From Micromonospora sicca (lineage in GTDB: Bacteria > Actinomycetota > Actinomycetes > Mycobacteriales > Micromonosporaceae), in NCBI RefSeq assembly GCF_003172935.1, contig NZ_QGKS01000109.1, forward strand, positions 1 to 37,605: a stretch of DNA of 37,605 nucleotides. The letters are read 5' to 3'. Made by a program: the position numbers and the translations under genes. Below the pieces are notes generated by a model. It was not told the DNA's origin and did no database searches. It saw nothing but the letters and a program-made list of their open reading frames with translations. Position 1 is the first letter of the stretch. The number at the start of each line of letters is the position of its first letter. This document shows, in pieces, positions 15,555-23,315 of the stretch.

Positions 15555-16394
15555 ATGTCGTCAACGGTGCTAGTGCTGGTCAGGGCGAGCCACCCGGAGC
15601 CGGCCGCGGCCGTCACCACGGTGGCCGGGCTGCTGGCGTGGGGCGTCGGGCACCGGCCGGCCGGCATCGCCGCCGTGGTGCTCACCGTGCTGGCCAGCCA
15701 GCTCGCCGTCGGCTGGAGCAACGACGCGCTCGACGCCGACCGGGACGCCACGGTGGGGCGTACCGACAAGCCGGTCGCCACCGGCGCGCTCCGGCGGCGC
15801 GTCGCGGGCCTCGCCGCGGTGCTGGCCGCGCTGGCCACGCCGGTGCTGGCGCTGACCACGAACCCGGCGGCGGCGGTCTGGGCCACCGCCGGCCTGCTCT
15901 CGGCCCTGCTCTACGACTGGCCGCTGAAGTCGACCCCGGTCTCGGTGCTGCCGTACGCGGTCTCCTTCGGGTCGCTGCCGGCCTTCGTGGTGCTGGCGCT
16001 GCCCGGCGCGCCCGCGCCGCCGGTCTGGCTGGTCGCCGCCGCGGCCTGCCTCGGCGCCGGGGCGCACTTCGCCAACGTGCTGCCCGACCTGGCCGACGAC
16101 GCCCGGACCGGGGTGCGCGGCCTGCCGCACCGGCTCGGTCCGGCGGGCAGCCGGGCGGCCGCCGCTGGGCTGCTCCTCGCGGCGACCGTCACGCTGGTCT
16201 TCGGGCCGCCCGGGCCGCCGTCGTGGGCCGGGCTGTCGGCGGTCGCCGCCGCCGTCCTGGTGCCGGCCGTCGGCGGGTACGGCGGACGCGCCGCGACCCG
16301 GGCCGGTGGCCGGCCGGTGGCCGCCTTCCGGGCGGTGATGGTGGTGGCGCTCATCGACGTGGTCCTGCTGGTGGCCAGCGGCCGGGTGGTGTGA
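15555..16394 (+). CDS. UbiA-family prenyltransferase
   Basis: 279 aa, hydrophobic throughout, consistent with eight to nine membrane helices. Both Asp-rich motifs that bind the Mg-pyrophosphate of the prenyl donor are present: N56-x3-D60-x3-D64 (NDALDADRD) and N174-x3-D178-x3-D182 (NVLPDLADD). UbiA proteins attach prenyl chains to aromatic or polar acceptors within the membrane. Divergent from the PKS-ACAD-methyltransferase run, it is the natural candidate to prenylate the type III PKS product, as AgqD does in the Actinoplanes alkyl-O-dihydrogeranyl-methoxyhydroquinone cluster. MenA or a haem/chlorophyll-type role is less likely because the context does not fit. ATG at 15555 has no ribosome site; CAGACT 6 bp upstream may be a -10, so the mRNA could be leaderless. 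Confidence 0.88.
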   Translation: MSSTVLVLVRASHPEPAAAVTTVAGLLAWGVGHRPAGIAAVVLTVLASQLAVGWSNDALDADRDATVGRTDKPVATGALRRRVAGLAAVLAALATPVLALTTNPAAAVWATAGLLSALLYDWPLKSTPVSVLPYAVSFGSLPAFVVLALPGAPAPPVWLVAAAACLGAGAHFANVLPDLADDARTGVRGLPHRLGPAGSRAAAAGLLLAATVTLVFGPPGPPSWAGLSAVAAAVLVPAVGGYGGRAATRAGGRPVAAFRAVMVVALIDVVLLVASGRVV

Positions 16395-16533
16395 CCGCTC
16401 CCCGGGTAGGTGGCGTTGCCGGGTCGGCGTGCGACCGTCGATCAGCCCCAACTACCCTGGAGCGCGGTCTGCGCGGGTATGACCACCGTGCCCGGGGTAC
16501 GGCCGGGTGGGGATCGTGACGAGGAGGACCGAC

Positions 16534-17280
16534 GTGACGCGCTCGATCAGGGGTTCCGGACGGGCGGCCCTGCTGCTGGCCGGTACGGCCGCGGCGGCGA
16601 GCCTGCTGCTGTCCGGGTGTGGCGCCGGCCAGGTGGCCGAGACCGCCAACAAGAACCCGTCGGTGCAGGGCGTGAACGTCCAGACCTCCGACAGCCTTTA
16701 CAAGGTGCGCGGCCTCTACGTGCAGTACCCGGGCGCCGCGGGCTACCAGGCGGGCGGCAACGCCCTCCTGAACGTCGTGATCTACAACGACAGCAAGGCC
16801 CCGGTGACCGTCACCGTCACCACCGACAGCGCCCGAGAGGTCGTGCTCGCCGGCTCGACCCCGAGCGGTGCCCAGGCGAGCCCGAGCCAGTCGGCGACCG
16901 AGCCCGCCTCCGCGTCGCCGACCGCGAGCGACCCCAGTGCGTCGCCGAGCCGGTCGCTCGGGGCCAGCAAGTCCCCCTCGGCCAGCCCGTCCGCCTCGGC
17001 GAGCGATTCGGCCCCGGCCGGCCAGCCGGCCCGGATCGAGATCCCGGCCCTCGGCTACGCCCAGCTCACCGGCGGCAACGGCCAGCGCCTCCAGGTCGTC
17101 GGGCTGAACGACAAGCTGCTCCCCGGCCAGCAGGTCAACCTGGTCTTCGACTTCGGCAACGGCAAGACGATCAAGACCGCGGCCCCGATCGGCGTCCCGC
17201 TGACCCCGGCCGCGCCGGCCTCGCCGATCATCACCCGCGAGGGTGGCGGCGGCGATGAGGGCGGCACCGAGGCCGGCTGA
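16534..17280 (+). CDS. Hypothetical lipoprotein with Ser/Ala/Pro linker
   Basis: 248 aa. A basic start (MTRSIRGSGR), a hydrophobic stretch and the lipobox LLLSGC (Cys near residue 28) mark a secreted, lipid-anchored protein. Residues about 35-110 and 165-225 form beta-rich segments (LNVVIYNDSKAPVTVTVTT; INLVFDFGNGKTI type), separated by about 55 residues made mainly of Ser, Ala, Pro and Thr. The two halves may form a single copper-chaperone- or Ig-like sandwich with a long disordered insertion. GTG at 16534 is chosen because GAGGAGG lies 6 bp before it; a GTG at 16507 would precede that ribosome site. It lies upstream of radA but is separated by a terminator. Function unknown. Confidence 0.72.
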   Translation: MTRSIRGSGRAALLLAGTAAAASLLLSGCGAGQVAETANKNPSVQGVNVQTSDSLYKVRGLYVQYPGAAGYQAGGNALLNVVIYNDSKAPVTVTVTTDSAREVVLAGSTPSGAQASPSQSATEPASASPTASDPSASPSRSLGASKSPSASPSASASDSAPAGQPARIEIPALGYAQLTGGNGQRLQVVGLNDKLLPGQQVNLVFDFGNGKTIKTAAPIGVPLTPAAPASPIITREGGGGDEGGTEAG

Positions 17281-17303
17281 CCCGCGGGACCAACCGTCGA
17301 CAG

Positions 17304-17337
17304 CACCGTCGGCGTGGCGACCGCCACGCCGGCGGTG
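17304..17337 (+). terminator. Intrinsic terminator between the lipoprotein gene and radA
   Basis: 15-bp arms (17304-17318 and 17323-17337) with one G-U pair and loop GACC, followed by the T-rich TTCTCGTTT. It lies 23 bp after the lipoprotein stop and before the radA promoter. Confidence 0.75.
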
Positions 17338-17375
17338 TTCTCGTTTCCGGTTGGGTTTTCGTCGTACCGCCCGGT

Positions 17376-17381
17376 TAGCGT
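17376..17381 (+). promoter_or_regulatory. -10 element of radA (leaderless)
   Basis: TAGCGT with TTGGGT (17351-17356) 19 bp upstream as a weak -35. The predicted +1 is 17388, one base before the radA GTG at 17389, and no ribosome site precedes that codon. Confidence 0.5.
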
Positions 17382-17388
17382 TCCGGGG

Positions 17389-18843
17389 GTGACCACCTCC
17401 CGTTCGACCTCCCCCCGCGGCGCGTCCACCGCCGGCCGGGCCCGGGGCTCGGCGCGCGAGCCGCGCCCCGCCTACGAGTGCGACGCCTGCGGCCACCAGC
17501 CGCCCAAGTGGGTCGGGCGCTGCCCGGAGTGCGGCGAGTGGGGCTCGGTGGTCGAGTGCACGGTCACCGGTCCGCTGGTCTCCGGCCGGGTGGTCAGCTC
17601 CCGGATGCCCGCCGAGCCCGCCCGGCCGATCGCCACGATCAGCGCCGCCCCGGCCCGGGCCCGGGCGACCGGGGTCAGCGAGCTGGACCGGGTGCTCGGC
17701 GGCGGCCTCGTCCCGGGCGCGGTGGTGCTGCTCGCCGGCGAGCCCGGGGTGGGCAAGTCGACGCTGCTGCTCGACGTCGCCGAGCAGTGGGCGGCCAACG
17801 CGGGCAGCCCGTCGCTGGTGGTCAGTGGCGAGGAGTCGGTCAGCCAGGTGCGGCTGCGCGCGGAGCGGATGGGCACCCTGCACGACCAGCTCTACCTGGC
17901 CGCCGAGAGCGACCTGTCGGCGGTGCTCGGCCACCTCGACGCGGTCAAGCCCGGGCTGCTGGTGCTCGACTCGGTGCAGACGATCTCCACCACCGGCACC
18001 GAGGGCGTCCCCGGCGGGGTGACCCAGGTGCGCGCCGTCACCGCCGCCCTGGTCGCGGTCGCCAAGGAGCGCGGGATCGCCACCGTGCTGGTCGGCCACG
18101 TCACCAAGGACGGCCAGGTCGCCGGTCCCCGGGTGCTCGAGCACCTGGTCGACGTGGTGCTGCACTTCGAGGGCGACAAGCACTCCTCGCTGCGGATGGT
18201 CCGCGGCGTCAAGAACCGGTTCGGGGCCGCCGACGAGGTGGGCTGCTTCGAGATGCACGAGGGCGGCATCAGCAGCCTGGCCGACCCGTCCGGTCTCTTC
18301 CTCACCCGCTACTCCGAGCCGGTGCCGGGCACCTGCGTCACGGTGGCGATGGAGGGGCGGCGGGCCCTGGTGACCGAGGTGCAGGCGCTGATCGGCGCGA
18401 CCGTGGCCGGCTCCCCCCGGCGTACGGTGTCCGGGCTGGACGGGGCCCGGCTTGCGATGGTGCTGGCCGTGCTCCAGCGGCGTACCGAGCGGCTGACCCT
18501 GCACGACCGGGAGGTCTTCGCCGCGACGGTCGGCGGCATCCGGGTGGTGGAGCCGGCGGCCGACCTGGCGGTCGCCCTCGCGGTGGCGTCCGGCGGTCTC
18601 AACCTCGCGATCGCCCCGCATCTGGTGGCCATCGGCGAGGTCGGCCTCACCGGCGAGGTGCGCCGGGTCGGGGCGGTCCCCCGCCGACTCGCCGAGGCGG
18701 CCCGGCTCGGGTTCCGGCTGGCCCTGGTGCCGCCCGGCTGCGGCCCCGGCAGCAGCGGGACGGCCCCGGAGAACATGCGCGTGATCGAGGTCACCGATGT
18801 TCGGGCGGCGCTCCAGGCTGCCGCCCGGGCATCGGCGGAATGA
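17389..18843 (+). CDS. radA: DNA repair protein RadA (Sms)
   Basis: 484 aa. RadA is a RecA-related ATPase/helicase that drives branch migration during recombinational repair. Order of domains: C4 zinc finger C31-x2-C34...C45-x2-C48 (CDACGHQPPKWVGRCPECG), a RecA-like core with Walker A GEPGVGKST and the RadA-specific KNRFG, and a C-terminal Lon-protease-like domain (GEVGLTGEVRRVGAVPRRLAEAA). GTG at 17389 is preferred because it follows the -10 directly and an N-terminal extension would start inside the upstream terminator. disA follows 141 bp downstream. In Bacillus, RadA binds DisA and lowers its c-di-AMP synthesis, so the linkage is functional. Secure. Confidence 0.96.
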   Translation: MTTSRSTSPRGASTAGRARGSAREPRPAYECDACGHQPPKWVGRCPECGEWGSVVECTVTGPLVSGRVVSSRMPAEPARPIATISAAPARARATGVSELDRVLGGGLVPGAVVLLAGEPGVGKSTLLLDVAEQWAANAGSPSLVVSGEESVSQVRLRAERMGTLHDQLYLAAESDLSAVLGHLDAVKPGLLVLDSVQTISTTGTEGVPGGVTQVRAVTAALVAVAKERGIATVLVGHVTKDGQVAGPRVLEHLVDVVLHFEGDKHSSLRMVRGVKNRFGAADEVGCFEMHEGGISSLADPSGLFLTRYSEPVPGTCVTVAMEGRRALVTEVQALIGATVAGSPRRTVSGLDGARLAMVLAVLQRRTERLTLHDREVFAATVGGIRVVEPAADLAVALAVASGGLNLAIAPHLVAIGEVGLTGEVRRVGAVPRRLAEAARLGFRLALVPPGCGPGSSGTAPENMRVIEVTDVRAALQAAARASAE

Positions 18844-18972
18844 CCCAGGGTGACCGCGCGAGGGGACCGGCTGGGCGATATCGGACAGCTCACCGACCCG
18901 TCAGCGGCGGCGGAAGCCGGACATCGTGACACATCACAGTAACCACGAGAGCACCCATTGCACCGCAGTCCG

Positions 18973-18978
18973 TAGACT
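18973..18978 (+). promoter_or_regulatory. -10 element of disA (leaderless)
   Basis: TAGACT placed so that +1 coincides with the GTG at 18985. No ribosome site lies upstream of either GTG (18979 or 18985). The -35 is not clear. This favours the start at 18985 and shows disA can be transcribed apart from radA. Confidence 0.5.
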
Positions 18979-18984
18979 GTGCCC

Positions 18985-20172
18985 GTGCCGATCGACCGCG
19001 ATGCCACCAAGCCCGCCGCCGCGGCGACGCCGCACGCCCGCACCGGCGCGGTGGGCTCGCCCGCCCGTCCGATCAGTGTCAGCGTGACCGGGAGCGTCGG
19101 CGGGGCCGGCGGCGACCCGCTGCGGGCAAATCTCGCTCTCATGGCGCCGGGCACCGCGCTTCGCGACGGGCTCGAGCGGATCCTGCGCGGCCGTACGGGC
19201 GCGCTCATCGTCCTCGGCTACGACAAGGTGGTCGACCAGATCTGCACCGGCGGCTTCCCGATGGACGTGGAGTTCTCCGCCACCCGGGTGCGCGAGCTGT
19301 GCAAGATGGACGGCGCGGTGGTGCTGTCCAGCGACGGCAGCCGGATCGTCCAGGCGGGCGTGCACCTGATGCCCGACCCGTCCATCCCGACGGAGGAGTC
19401 CGGCACCCGGCACCGCACCGCCGAGCGGGTGGCCCGGCAGACCGGCTACCCGGTCATCTCGGTCAGCCAGTCGATGCGGATCATCAGCCTCTACGTGAAC
19501 GGCCAGCGACACGTGCTGGACGACTCGGCGGCGATCCTCTCCCGCGCCAACCAGGCCCTGGCCACCCTCGAGCGCTACAAGCTGCGCCTCGACGAGGTCT
19601 CCGGCACCCTCTCCGCCCTGGAGATCGAGGACCTGGTCACGGTCCGGGACGCGGTGGCGGTGGTGCAGCGGCTGGAGATGGTCCGCCGGATCGCCGACGA
19701 GATCGCCGGTTACGTCGTCGAGCTGGGCACCGACGGCCGGCTGCTCGCCCTCCAGCTCGACGAGCTGATGGCCGGCGTGGACGCCGACCGCACCCTGGTC
19801 ATCCGGGACTACCTGCCGGTGGGCCGCAAGTCGCGGACCCTCGACGAGGCCCTGGTCGAGCTGGACCTGCTCGGCGCCACCGAGCTGATCGACCTGGTGG
19901 CGGTCGCCAAGGCGATCGGCTACCCGTCCGCGTCCGACGCGCTCGACGCGGCGGTCAGCCCGCGCGGCTTCCGGCTGCTGGCCAAGGTGCCCCGGCTCCC
20001 GGTCGCGGTGGTCGACCGGCTGGTGGTGCACTTCGGCAGCCTCCAGCGGCTGCTCGGCGCGACCGTGGAGGACCTCCAGGCGGTCGAGGGGGTGGGCGAC
20101 GCCCGCGCCCGGGGCGTCCGCGAGGGCCTCTCCCGGCTCGCCGAGGCGTCCATCCTGGAGCGGTACGTCTGA
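18985..20172 (+). CDS. disA: DNA integrity scanning protein DisA, diadenylate cyclase
   Basis: 395 aa. DisA makes c-di-AMP from two ATP and scans DNA for branched structures. The N-terminal DAC domain shows the DGA motif ([12 protein letters not shown]) and the RHR motif ([10 protein letters not shown]); a helical spine follows, and the C-terminus has a helix-hairpin-helix DNA-binding domain ([19 protein letters not shown]). There is an extra low-complexity N-terminal tail of about 40 residues compared with the Bacillus protein (about 360 aa). It is convergent with the next gene. It sits after radA, the usual actinobacterial arrangement. Secure. Confidence 0.96.
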   Translation: MPIDRDATKPAAAATPHARTGAVGSPARPISVSVTGSVGGAGGDPLRANLALMAPGTALRDGLERILRGRTGALIVLGYDKVVDQICTGGFPMDVEFSATRVRELCKMDGAVVLSSDGSRIVQAGVHLMPDPSIPTEESGTRHRTAERVARQTGYPVISVSQSMRIISLYVNGQRHVLDDSAAILSRANQALATLERYKLRLDEVSGTLSALEIEDLVTVRDAVAVVQRLEMVRRIADEIAGYVVELGTDGRLLALQLDELMAGVDADRTLVIRDYLPVGRKSRTLDEALVELDLLGATELIDLVAVAKAIGYPSASDALDAAVSPRGFRLLAKVPRLPVAVVDRLVVHFGSLQRLLGATVEDLQAVEGVGDARARGVREGLSRLAEASILERYV

Positions 20173-20193
20173 GCCGGCCGGTCCGGCCGCCCC

Positions 20194-20829
20194 TCAGCCG
20201 GTGATGGTCAGCTTGACCGGCTCGCTGAGCTTGGTGCCCACCCGGGCGAAGACCTGGTACGAGCCGATCGGCGCGTAGTCGCCGTTGGCGAGGCCGTTGG
20301 CGCAGCGATTGGCCTCCCGGCCGTTCCAGCCCAGCTCGTAGAGGCGCTCGAAGCCGGGGGTGAACGACTGCACGTCGGAACCCTTGCCGGTGCCGCAGGT
20401 GTCCGAGGACCAGATCTTCTCCGCGCCGGACTTGATGAACAGCTCCTGGAGGTCCGCCCCAACGTTCCGGCTGCAGGTACGCTGCGACTTGTTCTTGATC
20501 TTCAGCTGGAGGTTCACCACCGTGCCCCGCTGCGCGGTCGCCGGCTGGGCCACCGGGGTCACCAGGATCTCCGCGTCGGTGCAGGTCCCGTCGTCGACCA
20601 CCGGGGCCGCCGGCGCGGCCGGGGCGTCGACCGTGCCGCCACCCGCCGGGCCGCCCGAGGATCCGCCGCCGGAATCATCCGGTGCGGCGGACGGATCGTC
20701 CGTCTGCGGAGTCAGCACCGGTCCGGACGGCTGCGAGTTCGCCGACGGTGCGGAACTCGCCGGCGAGGACGCGGACCTCGGTGTCGCGCCGGTGTTGGGC
20801 TCCGGGCCGTTCACCGAACGGCGCGGCAC
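20194..20829 (-). CDS. Hypothetical Cys-containing protein with disordered N-terminus
   Basis: 211 aa from the GTG at 20829. Residues 1-80 are low-complexity Pro/Ser/Ala/Gly. Residues about 83-211 form a compact beta-rich domain with four cysteines (DGTCTD, QRTCSRN, SDTCGTG, NRCANG), spaced as for two disulfides, ending GSYQVFARVGTKLSEPVKLTITG. Disulfides and the linker suggest an exported protein, yet I see no signal peptide or membrane helix. The frame is the same as that of def, whose TGA lies only 12 bases upstream, so the N-terminal anchor expected for this kind of protein seems lost or replaced. Function unknown; it may be a truncated gene. Confidence 0.6.
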   Translation of the reverse strand: MPRRSVNGPEPNTGATPRSASSPASSAPSANSQPSGPVLTPQTDDPSAAPDDSGGGSSGGPAGGGTVDAPAAPAAPVVDDGTCTDAEILVTPVAQPATAQRGTVVNLQLKIKNKSQRTCSRNVGADLQELFIKSGAEKIWSSDTCGTGKGSDVQSFTPGFERLYELGWNGREANRCANGLANGDYAPIGSYQVFARVGTKLSEPVKLTITG

Positions 20830-20841
20830 CCCCGCAGAACG

Positions 20842-21402
20842 TCAGAGGTAGACCTTGCGCTGGTAGATGGCGTGCGCGCCGGCGACCCGGTCGAGGAAGA
20901 GCAGCCCCGCGCAGTGATCGATCTCGTGCTGGAGCGCCCGCGCCTCGAAGCCGTCGGTGACCAGCCGCACCGGCTTGCCCGTACCGGGCAGGACGCCCTC
21001 GACCACCAGCCGGCTGGCCCGCTTCACGTCACCGGTCAGATCCGGCACCGACATGCAGCCCTCCCGCCCGGCCTTCCACCGGCTGGCCTCCACCACCCGG
21101 GCGTTGCACAGCACGAAGGTCCTGTGCACGGTGACCGCCTTCGGGTGGCCGGCGACGTCCACCGCGAACACCTGCGCGCTCACCCCCACCTGCGGCGCGG
21201 CGAGGCCGACGCAGCCCGGCGAGACGCGCATGGTGGCAACCAGGTCGGCGGCGAGGCGGACCACCTCGTCCGAGGTCGGGTCCACCTCCGGCCCCGGCCG
21301 GCTGAGCACCGGGTCGGGGGCGGAGACCACCGGGAGTACCTCGCCCGGCACGGCGAGCACCTCCGGGGTCCAGTCGTCGAGGCCGACGTACTCCGCCGTC
21401 AC
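20842..21402 (-). CDS. def: Peptide deformylase
   Basis: 186 aa. It removes the formyl group from nascent N-terminal methionine; metal-dependent and cytosolic. All three motifs are present: motif 1 GLAAPQ (66-71), motif 2 EGCMS (114-118, the usual Leu replaced by Met) and motif 3 QHEIDH (158-163). Metal ligands are C116, H159 and H163; catalytic E160. The GTG at 21402 overlaps the stop of the ACT-domain gene by four bases (GTGA), indicating coupling. A tail of about 20 residues (LFLDRVAGAHAIYQRKVYL) ends the protein. Secure; a second def elsewhere is common in actinobacteria. Confidence 0.95.
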   Translation of the reverse strand: MTAEYVGLDDWTPEVLAVPGEVLPVVSAPDPVLSRPGPEVDPTSDEVVRLAADLVATMRVSPGCVGLAAPQVGVSAQVFAVDVAGHPKAVTVHRTFVLCNARVVEASRWKAGREGCMSVPDLTGDVKRASRLVVEGVLPGTGKPVRLVTDGFEARALQHEIDHCAGLLFLDRVAGAHAIYQRKVYL

Positions 21403-21911
21403 AGCAGGTCCGTGTCCGCCGGGCGGAGGCTGACCCCGACGCCCAGCTCCGCGGCCGTACGCGCGAGCCGGCCGGCCACCTCGTCGGAGCTGCCCGACGG
21501 CAGTTCCACCTCGGCGACCACCACGTAGAGCGAGCCGGTCAGCCGGGTGCTCAGGTCGGTGACGTTGCCACCGGCGTCGGCCAGCACCCGGGTCATCGCC
21601 GCGACGATGCCCATCCGGTCGGCACCGTGCACCGCCAGCACGTACGGCTCGCCTGCCGCCGTGGTCTCGCCGTCGGGGGTGACCGCGCGCACGGTGGCCA
21701 GCAGCTGGCCGTCGGCGGCGAGCGGGGCCAGCGCGGCCTCGACATCGGCGGCGGCCGGTCCCACGCAGATCAGCGTCATCGCGAAGTGTCCCCGCAACCG
21801 GGTCATCGTGGAGTCGGTGAGGTTCGCGCCGAGCCGGGCGAGCGCCTCGGCGACGTCGGCCACGATGCCCGGCCGGTCCCGGCCGATGACGGTGATCGCG
21901 AGCTCGTTCAT
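21399..21911 (-). CDS. Double ACT-domain protein (GcvR-like)
   Basis: 170 aa. Two tandem ACT domains: residues 3-75 (LAITVIGRDRPGIVADVAEALARLG) and 90-165 (YVLAVHGADRMGIVAAMTRVLADAGG). No DNA-binding or catalytic domain is attached. Such proteins (GcvR and relatives, often annotated as glycine cleavage system transcriptional repressor) sense amino acids and act through partner proteins. It is the first gene of a coupled pair with def. The gene diverges from mutY, with 96 bp between starts. ATG at 21911. The family is clear; the ligand is not. Confidence 0.85.
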   Translation of the reverse strand: MNELAITVIGRDRPGIVADVAEALARLGANLTDSTMTRLRGHFAMTLICVGPAAADVEAALAPLAADGQLLATVRAVTPDGETTAAGEPYVLAVHGADRMGIVAAMTRVLADAGGNVTDLSTRLTGSLYVVVAEVELPSGSSDEVAGRLARTAAELGVGVSLRPADTDLL

Positions 21912-22007
21912 CCGGACATTCTGCCCCGCCCGCCCGGGGCCGTCCGCGCGCCCCGGCCCGGCCGCCCATCCTGCGGGAATCCGGCCCGTGACATCATCGG
22001 CAGCGCG

Positions 22008-22913
22008 ATGTCTGAGCCCACTTTCGCCACCCTGGTCAGCCGGTGGTACGAGGAGAACGCCCGCGACCTGCCGTGGCGCAAGCCCGGCACCAGCGCGTGG
22101 GCCATCCTGGTCAGCGAGGTCATGCTCCAGCAGACGCCGGTGGTCCGGGTGCTGCCCGCCTGGGAGGCGTGGCTGGCCCGCTGGCCGGTGCCGGCCGCCC
22201 TAGCGGCGGACAGCCCGGCCGAGGCGATCCGGATGTGGGGGCGGCTCGGCTACCCCCGCCGGGCGGTGCGGCTGCGCGACTGCGCGGTGGCGATCGTGGA
22301 GCGGCACGGCGGCGAGGTGCCGGACCGGCTGGACCAGCTGCTCGCGCTGCCCGGCGTCGGGACGTACACGGCCCGGGCGGTCGCGGCGTTCGCGCACGGG
22401 CAACGGCACCCCGTGGTGGACACGAACGTCCGCCGGGTGGTCTGCCGGGCCGTCGCCGGGGAACCGGACGCCGGTCCGGCCACCCGCCCGGCCGACCTGG
22501 TCGCCACCGAGGAGCTGCTGCCCGTCGAGCCGGCCGCCGCGGCGCTGGCCAGCGCCGCGTTCATGGAGCTGGGCGCCGTGGTCTGCACCGCCCGCTCGCC
22601 CCGGTGCGCGGTGTGCCCGGTGGAAGCGGTCTGCGCCTGGCGGGCCTCCGGCCAGGTCGCGCCCGCCGGCCCGAGCCGCCGCCCTCAGCGGTACGCGGGC
22701 ACCGATCGCCAGGTCCGCGGCCTGCTCCTGGCGGTGCTGCGGGAGGCCACCGGACCGGTGCCGCGGCAGCGCCTCGACCAGGTCTGGACCGACGACATGC
22801 AGCGGTCCCGGGCGCTCGCCGGGCTGGTCACCGACGGCCTGGTCGAGCCGGTCGGCGAGGACGCCTTCCGCCTGCTGGGCGACGGCGCACCGGCCCCACT
22901 TCCCCACCCCTGA
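22008..22913 (+). CDS. mutY: A/G-specific adenine DNA glycosylase
   Basis: 301 aa. It removes adenine mispaired with 8-oxoguanine. Catalytic residues fall at E. coli numbering: E37 in SEVMLQQTPV and D138 in PVVDTNVRRV, with the helix-hairpin-helix LPGVGTYTARAV at 114-125. The 4Fe-4S cluster cysteines are C193-x6-C200-x2-C203-x5-C209. The C-terminal region after residue 220 is short and lacks a complete NUDIX-like 8-oxoG recognition domain (E. coli MutY is 350 aa), which is usual for actinobacterial MutY. ATG at 22008 has no clear ribosome site. The next element downstream is the IS-derived module. Secure. Confidence 0.94.
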   Translation: MSEPTFATLVSRWYEENARDLPWRKPGTSAWAILVSEVMLQQTPVVRVLPAWEAWLARWPVPAALAADSPAEAIRMWGRLGYPRRAVRLRDCAVAIVERHGGEVPDRLDQLLALPGVGTYTARAVAAFAHGQRHPVVDTNVRRVVCRAVAGEPDAGPATRPADLVATEELLPVEPAAAALASAAFMELGAVVCTARSPRCAVCPVEAVCAWRASGQVAPAGPSRRPQRYAGTDRQVRGLLLAVLREATGPVPRQRLDQVWTDDMQRSRALAGLVTDGLVEPVGEDAFRLLGDGAPAPLPHP

Positions 22914-22920
22914 ACGGTGC

Positions 22921-22948
22921 CGCGGCCGTTCCTCCAGCGATGGCCGCG
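22921..22948 (+). terminator. Hairpin after mutY
   Basis: CGCGGCC (22921-22927) pairs with GGCCGCG (22942-22948) across a 14-nt loop, 8 bp after the mutY stop. There is no T tract. Confidence 0.4.
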
Positions 22949-22954
22949 TGGCTT

Positions 22955-22969
22955 CATGTCACCGACATG
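22955..22969. repeat. Short palindrome between mutY and the IS remnant
   Basis: CATGTC-ACC-GACATG, perfect 6-bp arms. Its role is unknown; it could be a protein-binding site or part of the mutY 3' end. The rest of the 402-bp gap 22914-23315 holds the mutY hairpin, the IS end (23026-23155), and about 160 bp in which I see nothing. Confidence 0.4.
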
Positions 22970-23025
22970 ACGCCCCGGGCCACGAGGTCCCGCGCGCCCG
23001 CTCGGGACAAGCACACCACCCCACA

Positions 23026-23155
23026 AGCGATATGCCTGAGAGTCATATTTAGAGGCCGCGCAAATAGGTCAGTGAGGATTGGGCGGGTAGGAGACGGGCA
23101 CAGACATCAGTGATCATGAAGGTTCCTACGCCTAGTGATCACTGGGAGTTCTGAC
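23026..23155 (+). mobile_element. IS5-like left-end remnant
   Basis: It contains the terminal repeat (23026-23061), about 35 bp of spacer and the subterminal hairpin CAGTGATCA (23108-23116) / TGATCACTG (23136-23144) with a 19-nt loop. That loop matches the corresponding loop before the transposase at 26250 in 15 of 19 positions. No transposase coding sequence follows. Confidence 0.6.
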
Positions 23156-23315
23156 CCTCGCCGCCACGGCCGTCGCGCGTGCGATCAGTGGGGATAAGGT
23201 ACGGCGAGCGTGCCGGCACGGCCTGTACGAGTGCATCAGTGACAGTTTCACCGCCGCCGGGATGCTCTGCCGGGCCGCCAGCGCCGCCACGGAACGCCAG
23301 GCCTGGGCGCCGCTG

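Noticed and set aside
16351..18621. A 756-codon open frame on the minus strand opposite the lipoprotein gene and radA
   Set aside because: Its translation is low-complexity Arg/Gly/His-rich, and it lies antisense to the secure radA gene. It is a high-GC shadow frame.
20176..20188. Terminator hairpin between disA and the convergent gene
   Set aside because: Only a 5-bp stem with a 3-nt loop can be drawn; too weak to list.
20829..20844. Stop-codon read-through or selenocysteine joining def to the downstream frame
   Set aside because: Peptide deformylase is complete before the TGA, no recoding element is visible, and an in-frame GTG offers a start 12 bases later.
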